From Archegozetes longisetosus (taxonomy: Eukaryota; Arthropoda; Arachnida; Sarcoptiformes; Trhypochthoniidae), in the NCBI GenBank assembly GCA_018873245.2, contig JAEMBT020000008.1, positions 6,850,238 to 6,914,237 of the forward strand: a DNA stretch of 64,000 nt. The letters are read 5' to 3'. Shown here piece by piece: positions 34,295 through 46,466 of the stretch (position 1 is its first letter; every line of letters begins with the position of its first letter). Under the pieces are notes generated by a model. It saw only the letters and a program-made list of their open reading frames with translations. It had not been told where the DNA came from and made no database searches. Made by a program: the position numbers and the translations under genes.

Positions 34295-35589
34295 CTGAGG
34301 GTTATACATTTATATTTGCACTTTAAATTTAATTTAGTTATATTGAAATCCTGCGTTTATGAATTTTTTTGGTTTGTTCAATATGTTGTCCATCATTTCT
34401 ATTAGTTACGCGAAGTCTTCGTTTCCAGCTATCGAATACATTTCGGACCATTTCAAGACTAATTTGAGACCACTCCTGTCTACAGGTTTTCCATAAACCA
34501 TCCAATGTTCTCGCGTGTCGTGAAAATAGTTTTTGTTTAAGGTGACCAAAACCGAAAAAATCTAAGGGGCTGGCGTCCGGTGATTTTACTGGTATTAAAG
34601 AGTTTTCAATGATCGAAATACCAGTTCTGGCTCTAAGATCAGTCGCATATTCAGACGTTTTAATGGATGTGCGAGGAAGCTTTGTCGTGGTGGACAAAAA
34701 CTTTGTTAAGCTCTCCCGGATATAATTTTGGCAATTCTTTTCCAATAATTGTTTCAAAACGTAGTTTACATAATATTCAGAGTTAATTTTGGCTTTTGTT
34801 GGCACTCTAATCAAAGGCAAGACTCACGACCAGTTATAGCACCAACAAACATAAATCCTTTTGCATAGTTCTTGGCTTTCTCATACACCCAATTCTCAGG
34901 TATTGATTCGCCTTTTTCACGTAACAAATTTTCTGTTTCCCGTTAATGTTTGACATATAAATCATTGCTTCGTCTAATGTAACTGCATATTCAGATCGAT
35001 GTCCTGCGAGTCTATTTTCATACAATTTTCGGGAATTGGTTTTACGATTCTGAATGTGGTGTGGACCTATTTTATGTACTGTAGTTTTAACTCTTCTCCA
35101 TTCCAATTCTTTTAATAGCTCTGTTAATATTAGGTTGAGATATCGAGTTGTTTCGCTAATGAATTTTGTGTTGGAGGATTTTCTTTGCTCATTTCTTCCT
35201 CAATTCGCTTAATAACACCCTTAGTAAGAACAGTTGACTTGCGCTTGATCTTAGGAATCGGTTGATTATTTGCTTTTACCCATCGATTTTTTACCACAAT
35301 TATTGACGATATTAAAGTAGGATCGTCGACTTATGACATTACCATTCTTGTTTATCTCGTTTAGAACCTTCTTCGGAGGCCATTTTAGTTCGGAAAGTAG
35401 TCGAACCTTATATTCAACTTCGGGGGATCTATTTTCTTCGGCATTTTAAATGTATTATTTTCATGAAATATGTCAATAAAAAATGTGGGCTTTACTGTCT
35501 AATTTTATATGATCTCTTTGTCATAACTTTAATAGAACTTTAGTAATTGAAAGTTATTAAGAGTGCAAATATAAATGTATAACCCTCAG
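34295..35589 (-). mobile_element. DD41D (rosa-like) Tc1/mariner element, 1295 bp
   Basis: The 28-bp inverted repeats begin CTGAGGGTTATACATTTATA and are perfect or nearly so. TA is duplicated at 34293-34294 and 35590-35591. Empty sites at 577-590 and 11657-11670 ('cgtgttatagaatac') prove the insertion to the base. A minus-strand transposase fills the element. Confidence 0.95.
34400..35440 (-). pseudogene. DD41D mariner transposase, several frameshifts
   Basis: Minus-strand frames in order: N-terminal 'MPKK' start near 35440; an HTH-type stretch ('NPPTQNSLAKQLDIS'); the first catalytic block 'YAVTLDEAMIYM' (about 35000); the second block 'HHDKASSHTS' (about 34690); the third block 'SPDASPLDFFGFGHLKQK' (about 34560). 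I count 41 residues between the second and third Asp in the conceptual frame, which assigns it to the DD41D group. At least three frameshifts or stops prevent expression. Confidence 0.82.
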
Positions 35590-36453
35590 TAGAATACTTG
35601 CACAACAATGACTGCATGATTTCACTGAATATACTCTTCAGAGAAAATATGGACTCGGCTGGCACCAAATATTATCAGATTAGTTGATAATTTCTTGATT
35701 TATGAATCAAACACGGCTGCCATCGGGTTGAGCCGATGATGAAACTTGTTATTATTGAGATATTTCTTTTGACACATACTTTTAGGAGTCTCAGAAAGAA
35801 CGCTTTTGGATTCTACTGTTGTTATAGAAACAAATTAAGTTTGAGTGTACATCTTTATTCTCATTAATATCAACTTAATTAAAAGAAGTGAATAAATTTT
35901 TAAGTCTGAGCCTTACGTTTGAGACTGAAACTCCAGAAGCTTAATTCGTCAATTAATACAAAATTATACATTATGCTATCGACAAACATATGTCATTCAT
36001 TTGTATTAAATGCACTTTGATTTTATGAATGAAAATATTAATAAAATTTCAATAAATATGAATACAAGTAAAATTGCTACCGACCAAATTCAATTATCAT
36101 CGCAGACATAAGTCTAAAATATTTTTACAACCCTATTCATGAGTATGTTCATCATAGATATTCTTAGACATCAAGTGAATTATAAGAATTTTCTTGATAT
36201 AAACTTAAAAATAAGTTTTCATCTAAATTCGATTTTAAAAACTGTAAACTTCATCTATTATTACTATCGCTCTCGAGACTAAAGGGAAATCTAAAATTAT
36301 GAATACACAAAACTGAAACTATGAACTAGTTTACAACATAATCATCGAGTTATAAGAGATGAGAGTGAATGAGTTCGAGAGTATGTGTAATACAATGACT
36401 ATGAGATACAAAAAATTTAGTATTAAAACTTTTTAAAAATTTTAACTTTTTAA

Positions 36454-36720
36454 GGGTCACTGGGGTGTAGTGGTCAGCGAGTCGAATCTTGGGGTGGAGG
36501 TCCCAGGTTCGAACCTCGTGGTCGCTATACTTCTTTGACTGCGACATGCTGGCCCCATGTCCTCGGTTATAACCGCCTTTGGCCCGATGTGCATGCCCGC
36601 CCGACCGCCTCGAAAAACTCACTCTGTAAATGGGGCTCGAGTGAGTCTCCCTAAGGGGAGTTGGGCTCGCGTTAGTCTCCCGAAAGGGAGGGAAACGCAC
36701 GCAAACGAACGAACGAACGA
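36454..36720 (+). mobile_element. tRNA-derived SINE with (ACGA)n tail
   Basis: The 267-bp insert is flanked by AACTTTTTAA at 36444-36453 and 36720-36729; the empty site is seen at 24845-24860. The head resembles a tRNA gene: box A-like 'TGTAGTGGTCAGCGAG' (36466-36481) and a consensus box B GGTTCGAACC (36506-36515). A body with repeated 'GAGTGAGTCTCC' / 'GCGTTAGTCTCC' motifs follows, ending in ACGAACGAACGA. Much richer in G+C than its surroundings. It needs a LINE partner, not seen here. Confidence 0.85.
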
Positions 36721-37024
36721 ACTTTTTAAAAATAGGCTCATTTAATGATATTGTATTGGTCTAAAATTGACTTTTTTAATCGCATGATATCATCACTTGA
36801 ACTTTAGACATGATACTACCATTTATTGATTCTATGAATAAATTTACGAATTATGAAACTTTTAGAAGAATAACTTATATTTATGTCTTATATTTTTGGC
36901 AAATAATTCATCAGTTTTTCAATTAATTTCCATGGAGATTCGTTTTTTACACTATTAAAAACATTTAAAATTTAATTAACTAATATAAAAGTTCTATAAG
37001 TTTGTTTCTACCAATGGACGAAAT

Positions 37025-38349
37025 ATGTCGGAAAATACTGAAAGAGACCCATATACAGCAAATCTGAGTTTACCGCTTTATAAATACGGACTCATTCATA
37101 AACAAGATATTAATAACTATCTCGTTTCTGTGAAGAAGAGAAACCAGAGATTCAAATCTAACGCCTTAATTATTGCTCTTATTATTGTTTTAATTAAAGT
37201 TTCGGTGAATTCTATTTTTTTCAATGATGAAAAATATCCCATATTCTATTTCGATGTTATTAAGTTGATCGGTTTAGTTCAATATGTTTACGCTATCGGT
37301 ATATTCATCTTGATATTATCTATTAGAATAGTGTATCTATTCAATTATAGCGATTGTAAACTTTACAAATGGCTGGAAATCATTTATGTAATGGAAGGAT
37401 TGAAAAGTAAGGATACGATTGGTATAGAAGATGAAAAGCAAATGACACTATTTATTCAAAAAACAACATTTTACAAATTTCTATTATCGATTGGAATAAA
37501 ATCTAACACATTTCTCATTATAATTTTATTTTCTTATTTGATGCTTGGAAATTTCAAATCCGTTCAGAGCATTTTTTATGGTATTATTAATATACTTTTG
37601 ACACTTCGTGGACAACATACTCCTTCACCGTCCTATCATATAGTTTCCTTTATTATTTCATGTCTTGCTATTATTGTGGATTAAGATTTAGATTATTCAA
37701 CCAAATGATATCCCAAAAGAAAACATATTTTAACTCTCTATATATAGACAAATTGATTGAGGAGCATAACTCTATTTGTAATATTATTATGAAATATAAT
37801 CAATTTTGGAAGAAATACTATTTCGCTTTCAGTTATACATTAATTCCGATTAATCTAATGATTTTACATCAGTTTTTGTTTCAAGATTTTGAATTCATTA
37901 CCTCCATAACCGCATTTTCCGTTTTGATTGGATTACTTGTCTCTCATATACTGTTGAATCTAATAACAGCTTCTATTAATAAGAATGCTCTAAAATCACA
38001 CAAATATCTGTTCAAATTGCATTTCAACACAAAATCACTTGATATCAATAGAAAAATTAAGGTAAAGATATATTCAAATACTTAAAATAATTTACATTTT
38101 CTAAAATGTTTTTCCTTGTAGTTCTTGAATACAATGGAGAGAATAGGTGATAAGAATCGATTAATAGGTTTTTCATGTGGTAATCAATTCGTTATGACTC
38201 CTATGATTGCGTTCAAAGTATGATGAACTTAATTAGATGTCAAAATATTGCTGTTATATATCAGTTTTATATTAATTTTTCAGGTTTACATAATATTCCT
38301 TCGCTTTTTCTTATTGACTCAAAAGTTTGCGAACTCGATTTCAAAATAA
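37025..38349 (+). pseudogene. Gustatory-receptor-like 7TM gene, copy E (single frameshift)
   Basis: Very close to copy C: starts MSENTERDPYTANLSLPLYK, shares donor and acceptor positions, and keeps the full C-terminal exon ('LLTQKFANSISK', stop at 38347-38349). The only disabling change I see is a missing T near 37600 (aatatacttttgac here, aatatactttttgac in C), which ends the frame at 37684; the rest resumes at 37660. Either a very recent pseudogene or a sequencing/assembly indel. The two halves would otherwise form a receptor of about 400 residues. Confidence 0.82.
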
Positions 38350-38641
38350 TGGCGACAATGGAAATAATAGCACTTTAGAAAATCATGCTTTGAGTTAGTT
38401 CTACACTAAGCTGAGATGTTGTTCACGCATTGAGTCATTCCTGACTCCTCTTCTAAATATAAAATGTTCAGCTAATGTGCAAAAGTACAATTTTAATGCA
38501 AGTTTTGATGTATATTTTTCTGGATAATTAAATTTTAAAGTTTTGTTGTCTCAATCATAAAGACATTAATGTAGTAATCAAAACGAACTCAATATTGAAT
38601 TTAACGATAAGTGATTTCTTGACATTAATTGAAGAAATTTC

Positions 38642-39350
38642 GGTATTAAAGGTATTCCGCTCAGTCCACTCCCACTTTATATATATCATTGGACTCAACT
38701 CGATGAGACGAGTTTATCGATACCCCACTTGGGACTCTAGGGCCCATCTACAAAAAGTTGGGCCTAGGTCCCTAGTGGCTGGACCTAAGACCGTGCGTTG
38801 AGTATCAATAAGACTAGAGGCTTGAGTAGAGTTCGCATATCAAATATGGTGGTCCTGGGGCTAGGTCTTGAGGCTCAACTTTATTACTTAAACAATTTAG
38901 TCTATGATATTTAATTGTACCTATTGGCGATTCATTTAACCTAACCACCACGAACCTGATTTAACCTAAGCTGACTGTAGCGTCAGATCGATTCACTCGG
39001 AACGCTTCGCGACCTGACGCAATTTTCATTTAGGTTAAATCACGCACGTCGATACTTAAATATTTTATAGAGAAATTTGAATATGTAAGTTGGACTAAGA
39101 TCCCAAGACCTAGCCCTAGAACCACCATATTTGATATGTGAACTCCATTCGAACCTCCGGTCATATTGATACCCAATACATAATCCTAGGTCCGACCACT
39201 ATGGACCTAGACCCAACTTTTTGTAGCTGGGCCCTAGGGTTCCAAGTGGGGTATCGATGAACTCGTCTCATCGAGCTGAGTCCAACGATATATATAAAGT
39301 AGGGATGAAGTGGGTGGAACACCCTTACCCTCATAAAGTACAATCATACC
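38642..39350. mobile_element. Long palindromic element, 709 bp, 8-bp target duplication
   Basis: GAAATTTC is duplicated exactly at 38634-38641 and 39351-39358; the empty site is at about 26760-26770 ('aagaaatttcttctg'). Ends GGTATTAAAGG and ...CATACC. Arms of about 230-260 bp pair ('ATGAGACGAGTTTATCGATA', 'CTAGGGCCCA') around a centre at about 38870-39100. The centre holds a smaller 'TTTAACCTAA...TTAGGTTAAA' palindrome. ORFs inside are side effects of the palindrome. Confidence 0.9.
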
Positions 39351-39756
39351 GAAATTTCTTCTCATTCCCATTGAATTGAATATTCGACAAGTTTTTAAGC
39401 AAAGCTGAGTTCCATCGAGTAGTTGGTGAAAGGTTACAGGGAATGCCAAATTCAATTCGGTTCTAAACTAGACAATAATAAACAAAAATTTGTGACAAGA
39501 ATGTATATTTTTAAATTTTGAGTATTAAATTTTCAAATAATAGTTTTACTACATTTAATTTGATATCATTAATGTTTACGGGTAATTATTAGTATATTGA
39601 TTCAATTTCAGCCCATCAATTGATAGTATGGATGGATAGTATGTGAAGCCATCGATATATCGTCTTTGGTGATCTCATAGCCAAATATAAATTATAAATT
39701 ATTGTCTGGGAAATGATGAATTTAATGTGAATTTTCTTATAATTCATCCTGCTTAA

Positions 39757-40207
39757 GAATACTCATGCTTAGATGCCAGTAAAGATTTTAGACTAAACCG
39801 TTGTCATTGTTTCATAGAATTTTCAGTTTTCCATGAGTTCACTAGAAGTTTAAAATTCTCAAAAGTCACAAAGTTTCCTTAAGTTAAATTGATGTGAACC
39901 AAACCACATGAGTATTTTACTTTGAATTCATATTTCTATTGTATATTCTATCCATTAAATGTTTCTTATAATGCTTATTATATACATTATGTCTTTTGTT
40001 TTATATACTTAAATATTGATCTGAATTAATATTTAGTTTCGTCATATATTTTTAGTAATTTTAAGCTTATTCGCAATAAATACGCTTTTCTGGCAAACGT
40101 TACTATGATTAAAAGATATAATTATTAATTTGTGAACAAAAAACTGGCGCCTTTAAGTTCAAGACTGACCCATAGACCCCTATAGCTAGGATTGATGTAA
40201 TTTTGAT
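39757..40207 (+). repeat. Copy of the sushi-gene 3' flank without the gene
   Basis: Almost identical to 30425-30877. Upstream, GR-unit flank (matching up to about 27448) joins directly at about 39754, so the roughly 3 kb containing the sushi gene is absent here. Downstream it continues into DNA homologous to 6435-7036 (Cys-rich ORF region, 40207-40808). Confidence 0.88.
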
Positions 40208-40814
40208 TAGAAAGTCTCATTCTCTTTGTTGATTTGACTTAGTTTGTGGCTCACTCAAAATCTTTCGCTTAAAGCTTAAGTAATATCAATTTAAAAGGAA
40301 GAAACTAGCTTAGAATATGTACAAAACTTACAAGTTTTAATGGCAAACATTTTCTACAATTTCATTCTTTGACTAAATTTTCGCATAAGCTTTTGTTTCA
40401 CAAACAGGAAATGATACAAGTTATTTCCATTAGTTTTGCATAAACACTTTCTCAAACATTTACATTCACAATAAGAATTATTAGAAAGTAATTGTGTCCT
40501 TATATTGATCACTGAGAATCTGAGCCTTTGAATTTAATATATTGATCACTATAAAAATTTCATTATTTGGAATAAGGACATACTTTATCTGACTTAATGT
40601 TATCGTATTTAGCTTTACTAATAGGTAGGTTATTATAAACTAAATTTAAGTTGGATTTCGTAACTTTTAAGTCAAGTTTTCATCAAACTTAAATAAACTT
40701 ATTGATAATTCTGGTTCAGAGTTTAAGGTTAGTGAAACTTTGATGTCATTTTGGGTGAATTTTATGCGATAAACCTATGACAATCAAACTAGCTGGTTTA
40801 GGCTTAAGAAATGT

Positions 40815-42086
40815 CGATTAGTCAAAATGTTTTGAGCTTTCGACATATAGAGTTGAAAGTCAGTAACGTAAGGGTGCTTTTTTGATAACCTATCGCATAA
40901 CTAACACATACAATAAATCTCACTTCAATTCATTTGTAAAAGATGTTTTTGCACTTTATTTAATTGAAATTTAAATAATGGATAAAATTGAATACCGAGC
41001 GATCATTAAATTCTTGACCAAAGAAAATGAAACGCCAATCAAAATTTATGAACGAATGGTCAATGTGTACGGCGACTCTTGCCCTTCATTATCAATAGTC
41101 AAGCGATAGCACACGGAGTTCAAGAGGGGTAGAGAAAGCCTGAAGATAACCCGAAATCTGGTAGACCTTCTACTTCAATAGATGATGAGAGCATCAATGC
41201 AGTACATGACCTGATAATGGATGACCGAAGAATCACCATTGATAAGTTAGCAGACATATTGAAAATAAGTCATGGCAGTTTATTTTCCATAAAACACGAA
41301 GAATTAGATATGAGAAAGGTTTGTGCTCAATGGGTGCCAAAACATCTCAGAAGGGCGGAAATGAACCCTCGAGTCGCAATGGCAAAACAATTTCTCGAAC
41401 GGTTTAAGGCCATGTGGGATCAGGTCAGGTCAAGACTTGTCACTGGTGACGAGATTTGGGTTCATTACTGTGAACCTGATTCCCGACAATCAGGGATAGA
41501 ATGGAGGAAAAATGGCGAAAAAGGACCAAAAAAGCCAAAAATTAGCGTAAAACCGGGAAAAATTATGGCGAAATTTTTCTGGGACTTCCGTGGAGTGATA
41601 GTGGTGGACTATTTACCGCCTGGAGAAACCATGACCGGTAAGTATTATGCTGGTCTGATGTGGAAACTTCGGGACCAAATTAAAGAAAAACGTCGAGGAT
41701 GTTAGCAAAGGTAGTACTTTTACTCCATAACAACGCATGAGTACACACGTGTTAAACATCGAAGGCCGCTATCATGGAATGTGGGTATGAATTGATACCA
41801 CACGCCCCTTACTCGCTGGACATGGCCCCGTCCGACTACCACCTGTTTCCAAATTTGAAACACGACAAGCGCGAGATAGAGTTCGAGAGCGATAATGAGA
41901 TACAGGAATGGGTAAAACGTTGGATTGAGTCGAAATCTGAAGACTTCTTTGCTAAATGCATAGATGGGCTATTGCCGCGATTTGAGGAATATATTGCATT
42001 GCGAGGGGATTATCTCAAAAATAACTAACAAAATTTTGTATATGTGAATCGCGTCTATTAAAAGCTCAAAACATTTTGACTAACCG
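40815..42086 (+). mobile_element. Mariner element, 1272 bp
   Basis: Termini CGATTAGTCAAAATGTTTTG and near complement ending GACTAACCG. The empty-site paralogue at 7021-7045 ('aagagatg|gcttcataaaac') gives the insertion point, although a clean TA duplication is not visible. Length is typical of mariner. Confidence 0.88.
40978..42028 (+). pseudogene. Mariner (DD34D) transposase, dead
   Basis: Starts MDKIEYRAIIKFLTKENE, with the HTH region to 'SIVKR' where TGG has become TAG (about 41107-41109). It then reads 'VTGDEIWVHY' (first Asp block). The second block is 'LLHNNA', with the catalytic Asp changed to Asn and a stop at the next residue. The third block is 'HAPYSLDMAPSDYHLFP', then a C-terminus ending 'GDYLKNN'. 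At least one frameshift (near 41700) is also present. Family position and motifs are clear; activity is excluded. Confidence 0.9.
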
Positions 42087-43961
42087 TTAGCTTCATAAAA
42101 TTTTACAGTCGTAAACTATACAAATTTCTGAAGAATCAGGCATTAAGTCATCTGCCAAAGGATTATTAACATATATTACTTCAAATGGGTTATTTAGGTT
42201 TGTATTATTAACTAGATTAAACCATTCTGGTAGTAATAGTACTCTTTTAATACTTTTTCGTGATTTCTCAATTAAGTCAAAATCATGATCTCAATCTAAA
42301 TAGCAATGTCCAACAATTGGGTATATAAAATTGATTTCATTATACACTTTGCACTTCACTAATATATCATAGAAAATAAATATCGACTTATTATTTGACT
42401 TAAAATTATTATTATTGTAAAAATTGTCACTGAATAAGAAAGCTTTTTATATTTTTGTTCAACTTATTTGGAAGAATAATTTAATAATGATATGCTCTCA
42501 TTTCATCCTTTTGAAGCAAAGTTATCGGGATATATGGACATTGTAGCTCTTCCTTTAGTCATGTCATAAGTTCAAAAGTTATGTATTGATAGTTGTCTAC
42601 TAAATTATTCAACAAAAACTCTAGTGATAGGAACATAAATATTTTCTCGTAGTCCATAGTAGTGATGCGCGATAGTGAAAATAAAAACATCGATAAGCCT
42701 ATCGATGGTGGTAGATATTACTATCGATGTTTTGTGAAAATATCGCGATAGTATCGATAGCAGTTATTCAAGTTATAGGTATCGCTAGCGTCTATGGGAT
42801 ACCCATTATAAAATATGCGTCCTCTTTGGTGAGAGTTATAAGTGTGTTAATAACATTATTAAATCACACACGTACTAACAACACCATTACAAACATAGCG
42901 TCTAAAAAAGAGCGAAAAATAATGGGTTAGACTAGACTTTACGTGGCCAGAGATTTGCAATATAAGCTTTCTATATAAAGAAAAAACAACTCAAGCTGAG
43001 TTCAAATATACAAATTTCATTTGCCGCAAATGACTAGAACATTGGTAAAAAATTTCGAATAATCAAGTATATAGAAAATTACCGTAAAATAAATTTATGG
43101 AATCAAGTTTCAACTCAAACCGATTGAAATGGACAGAATTTCACTATTTTGACAATATATTTTGATGAAACTTCAAAAATTAAAAAAATATTGAAAAAAT
43201 GAGAGAAATAAGATCCTACGGGACCTTGGTCTAAAATAATACCTCGTTAAAAAAATATATTTTGAATAAGGTCTTGACAAGGAAGAAATAGTTATGAAAT
43301 AGCGCAGCGGTCTGTGGTCTTAAAGATTAAGTAGTGTAAGGATTACTTTAATCAAATAAAAAGATTAATACTGAGAATTCACTTGATTTCTCAAAATAAA
43401 TGCAAATTGAAGTTCGATAACTTCTACCGTTCTTACATTCAATAATCATTAATACTAAAAATAAGTTTTTTGTTATAGCATTCCTATTAACTTATAAACT
43501 ATATTTTATAATCACAATAAAATCAAACAAGTTTACAATTTTGTATTTAATTTCGATCAGAAAAGATCAAATGTTTTAATAGTCTGTAACTAAGACTTAA
43601 TCAAAAAGTCAAATTAATAAAATCTTTTATTTGTTCCAGTCATTTAATTGAGCGGTATTCAATTGAAATTTTCAAATAGTTTCCAAGTCTTATAACGTTT
43701 GTATCGAGTCTGAAATGTTAGTAATTGCTTCAAATTTTAAACATTCTTTAAGTAACGTGTCAACAATAACAAATTAAAGATTTATATTAACGTTAAAAAT
43801 TTTTTTCTCCGAGAGGTTTAAAATTTTTTATGCGTTTAATTTGTTGCACTGTTTGAATAATTAAATTATAGTCATAATTTAGATCTAAATATTGCATGAA
43901 ATATAAGTTACCTTTAAGATCTTATAGTTTCATAGATATTTAAAGAACGACCATTGGCGAA
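42087..43961. other. Gene-poor stretch with an ATCGATAG-rich patch
   Basis: At 42661-42775 the sequence 'TAGTGATGCGCGATAGT' starts a patch with repeated ATCGATA/TATCGATAG and inverted copies, like a hAT-type MITE end; no partner terminus was found. I see no gene elsewhere in this interval. ORF 42727-42930 is unsupported. Confidence 0.4.
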
Positions 43962-46310
43962 ATGGACCACTTGCTGATGATAATCGATCACCTCTTCAAT
44001 GATGAGTTCGATTCACTGAAAGATAGTTTCCAAAGAATCAACTATGCTTTCGATAAAATAGATTCGATCCAAGATTTGCGACGAAATATGCACCAATTCC
44101 TGTCAGACCATCAAAGCAGAAATCGCAAATCTGTATTTAGATCACAAGAATATAGACTTAATGGAAATCGCTATTTCCAAAAGAGAAACTTTGAATACGC
44201 TCTTTATTTCTATAATCTAGTCAGTTTTATATTAATCTGATATTACTTATTAAGCTTTTCTAAGTTTTTCTTAAGTTTTAAACTTTTATTTCATCACTAT
44301 AAATGAGTTAGAAATAAATAAAAACTTTTCTTATAGGCCGTGATGTGTGCACCTTATCCTCCAGATGTATCTCAAGAATCTGATGATGAGCTCTCGCTTG
44401 CATTTACTTCTAGATCAATGACTTTTTATGAGATGCAATGCTATTCGAACGCACTTTTTGACATCGATTGTGCTCTTCGTATGTCGTCTTCGATGAGATT
44501 TTATAATCGCTTGGAATTAATGTTACACAAAGTTTATTGTCTGGAACATTTGGGTAAAAATAGAGAATCGCAACAATTAGTTTCACAAATGATTCAACTA
44601 ATACCGTGCCTTCCAATTAATAATGAATTAGTCGATGATTTGGTTCTAATAAGTGATTCATTATCTCATCCAAGAGATAAACAAGTGGTTGATAGATATG
44701 AAGCGGAAGATGACCACAAACTGATAGAAGATATTTGTAAGAATGTCGACAAATATGTCGACCAAAGCTGTAAATTATTTGTCACTGAATCAAAAGGCCG
44801 TCATTTTAGAGCTAAGAATCCGATTCCTAACAAGACGATAGTAATGATCGATAAGAGCTATTCTGCAATTCTGTTCAAATCGTTTTTCACAACTCATTGT
44901 CAAAATTGCTTCAAAAATATTGGTTACAAATCTATGCCGTGCAGACGATGCAACCAAGTGGTTTTCTGCGATGGTCAATGTGCTGAAGAAGCCTTTTATC
45001 ACTCATATGAATGTGGAATCGCTGACATAATCGATGGTTTAGGAGCCACTCATTATATTGTGTTACGTTTACTTTTGCTCATTGGGCCAAATATTGCCAT
45101 CAAATTAGCCAAACAGACATTAAGTGATTCTTCTGACATGAATATTAAAAATTATATCCAATTCCTATCACTTGTTGATCACAGAGAAGGCTATGATTTA
45201 CAGACAAAGGTTTTGGTCACTTATCGTTCAATTCAATTGGCCCTTATTTTGAACTTTTTTGAAGAATTCAAGTTCGATGAAAAGAATTTGTTACAAAGTA
45301 TGAAAGAACTTGCAGTCATTTTAGAGTCAAATAATTATAAAGTGCTGACTAACGCATTTGGAATGTATGAACAGAAGACAAAGTGTCGAACATTTAGAGG
45401 CCAACATATTGGAAATGCAGTTTGTTTGATACCATCACTTTTCAACCATAGCTGTGATCCGAACCTGTTTTGGCAATTCAATGGCAACCATATCACTCTA
45501 ATTACAACACGTGATATAAAATCCGGTGAAGAACTATCTATATCTTATGGCCCTTATTCTGAAAACATGTCATTTAATGAAAGACATAATTTACTTAAGA
45601 GTAGATATCACTTTGTTTGCAACTGTTCCGCTTGTTTGCATGATGCTAAACAGCTCCAAACTCTTAAATGCAATAATTGTGGCGAAGGACTAATCATATA
45701 CACCAGTGATTCCATCCATGGCTCATGCCTTGTTTGCCAAAAGGAACATCAAATTTCAGCTATCATTAAAAGAGTTGAACAGATCGATGAATTATTCAAT
45801 TATTGGATGAATGAATTTGAGAAAAAAACAGATTCTGAACTCATTCTAATTAATGCTGAAAGATGTTACTCAGATTTCTGTAAACTTCTTTATGACAAAA
45901 GTCTTAAAATGTCTGAAATAAATAAGAAGTTGTCCCGAAGTTTTGAATTATTTGGTGATTATCGAAAAGCAATGCTTTACAGCAAAAAGGCTTTGGCATC
46001 ATTTGATGACTCTGAAAGTGCTTGTTACGGAATAGAAATGGTTTTCTTTACTCGTGTTTATTATCTCTATCTGTATGGACAAAGAGCATCTTTCAAGAGG
46101 GATAAAGAGTGGAATCAATGCTTTGAAGTCATTTCTGAAACTATTCTTATATTAAGAAAGTGTAAAAAACAATTGCTATCAGTCTTTGCCAATAAAACGT
46201 GGGAACCGGATGAATTGAAATTAGCAGAGAAACGAATAAATGTTATCAACGACTTATTGTCAGTAAAAGAGAAACAACTTTACTTTATTTCACGATTGAA
46301 CTACTATTAG
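43962..46310 (+). CDS. SMYD4-like TPR / MYND / SET protein
   Basis: Exons 43962-44219 and 44337-46310 (117-bp intron, donor GTCAGT) encode about 743 residues. The N-terminal TPR-like region is 'FEYALYFYNL' joined across the splice to 'AVMCAPYPPD' and then 'RSMTFYEMQCYSNALFDIDC'. The MYND zinc finger (about 274-312) has 'CQNCFKNIG', 'CRRCNQVVFCD' and 'HSYEC'. The SET core has 'NHSCDPNLFW' (about 455) and 'ISYGPY' (about 489), followed by a post-SET 'CNCSAC' and a 'C-x2-C...C-x2-C' cluster. TPR before MYND/SET and overall length point to SMYD4 rather than SMYD1-3. The enzyme type is a putative protein lysine methyltransferase. No lesions are seen. It stands alone, with no repeat unit around it. 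Confidence 0.88.
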
Positions 46311-46466
46311 TTATCTATATTCTGAATTTAGATAAAAAATTGCTTTTTCTTTCAATTCATTTATCAAAGTTTTCAAAAATTTAGTACTTTTTCCCTCGAG
46401 ATTTTTATGTTATAACCTTAAGATTGTATTAAAATCAAAGTAAATAATCAGATTGTCAATTAGTTG

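Larger units (their letters stand above)
33720..36400 (+). repeat. Segmental-duplication block, copy 3 (split by mariner)
   Basis: 33720-34292 and 35592-36400 match copy 1 (1-1362) continuously once the element at 34295-35589 is removed. Block 3 leads into GR E as block 1 leads into GR A. Confidence 0.9.

Noticed and set aside
36454..36530. Functional tRNA gene
   Set aside because: Box A and box B are present, but acceptor and anticodon stems do not pair properly and the head is part of a SINE with target duplication.
38595..39455. ORFs inside the 38642 palindrome (similar peptides on both strands)
   Set aside because: The matching peptides arise from inverted arms and are not evidence of coding.
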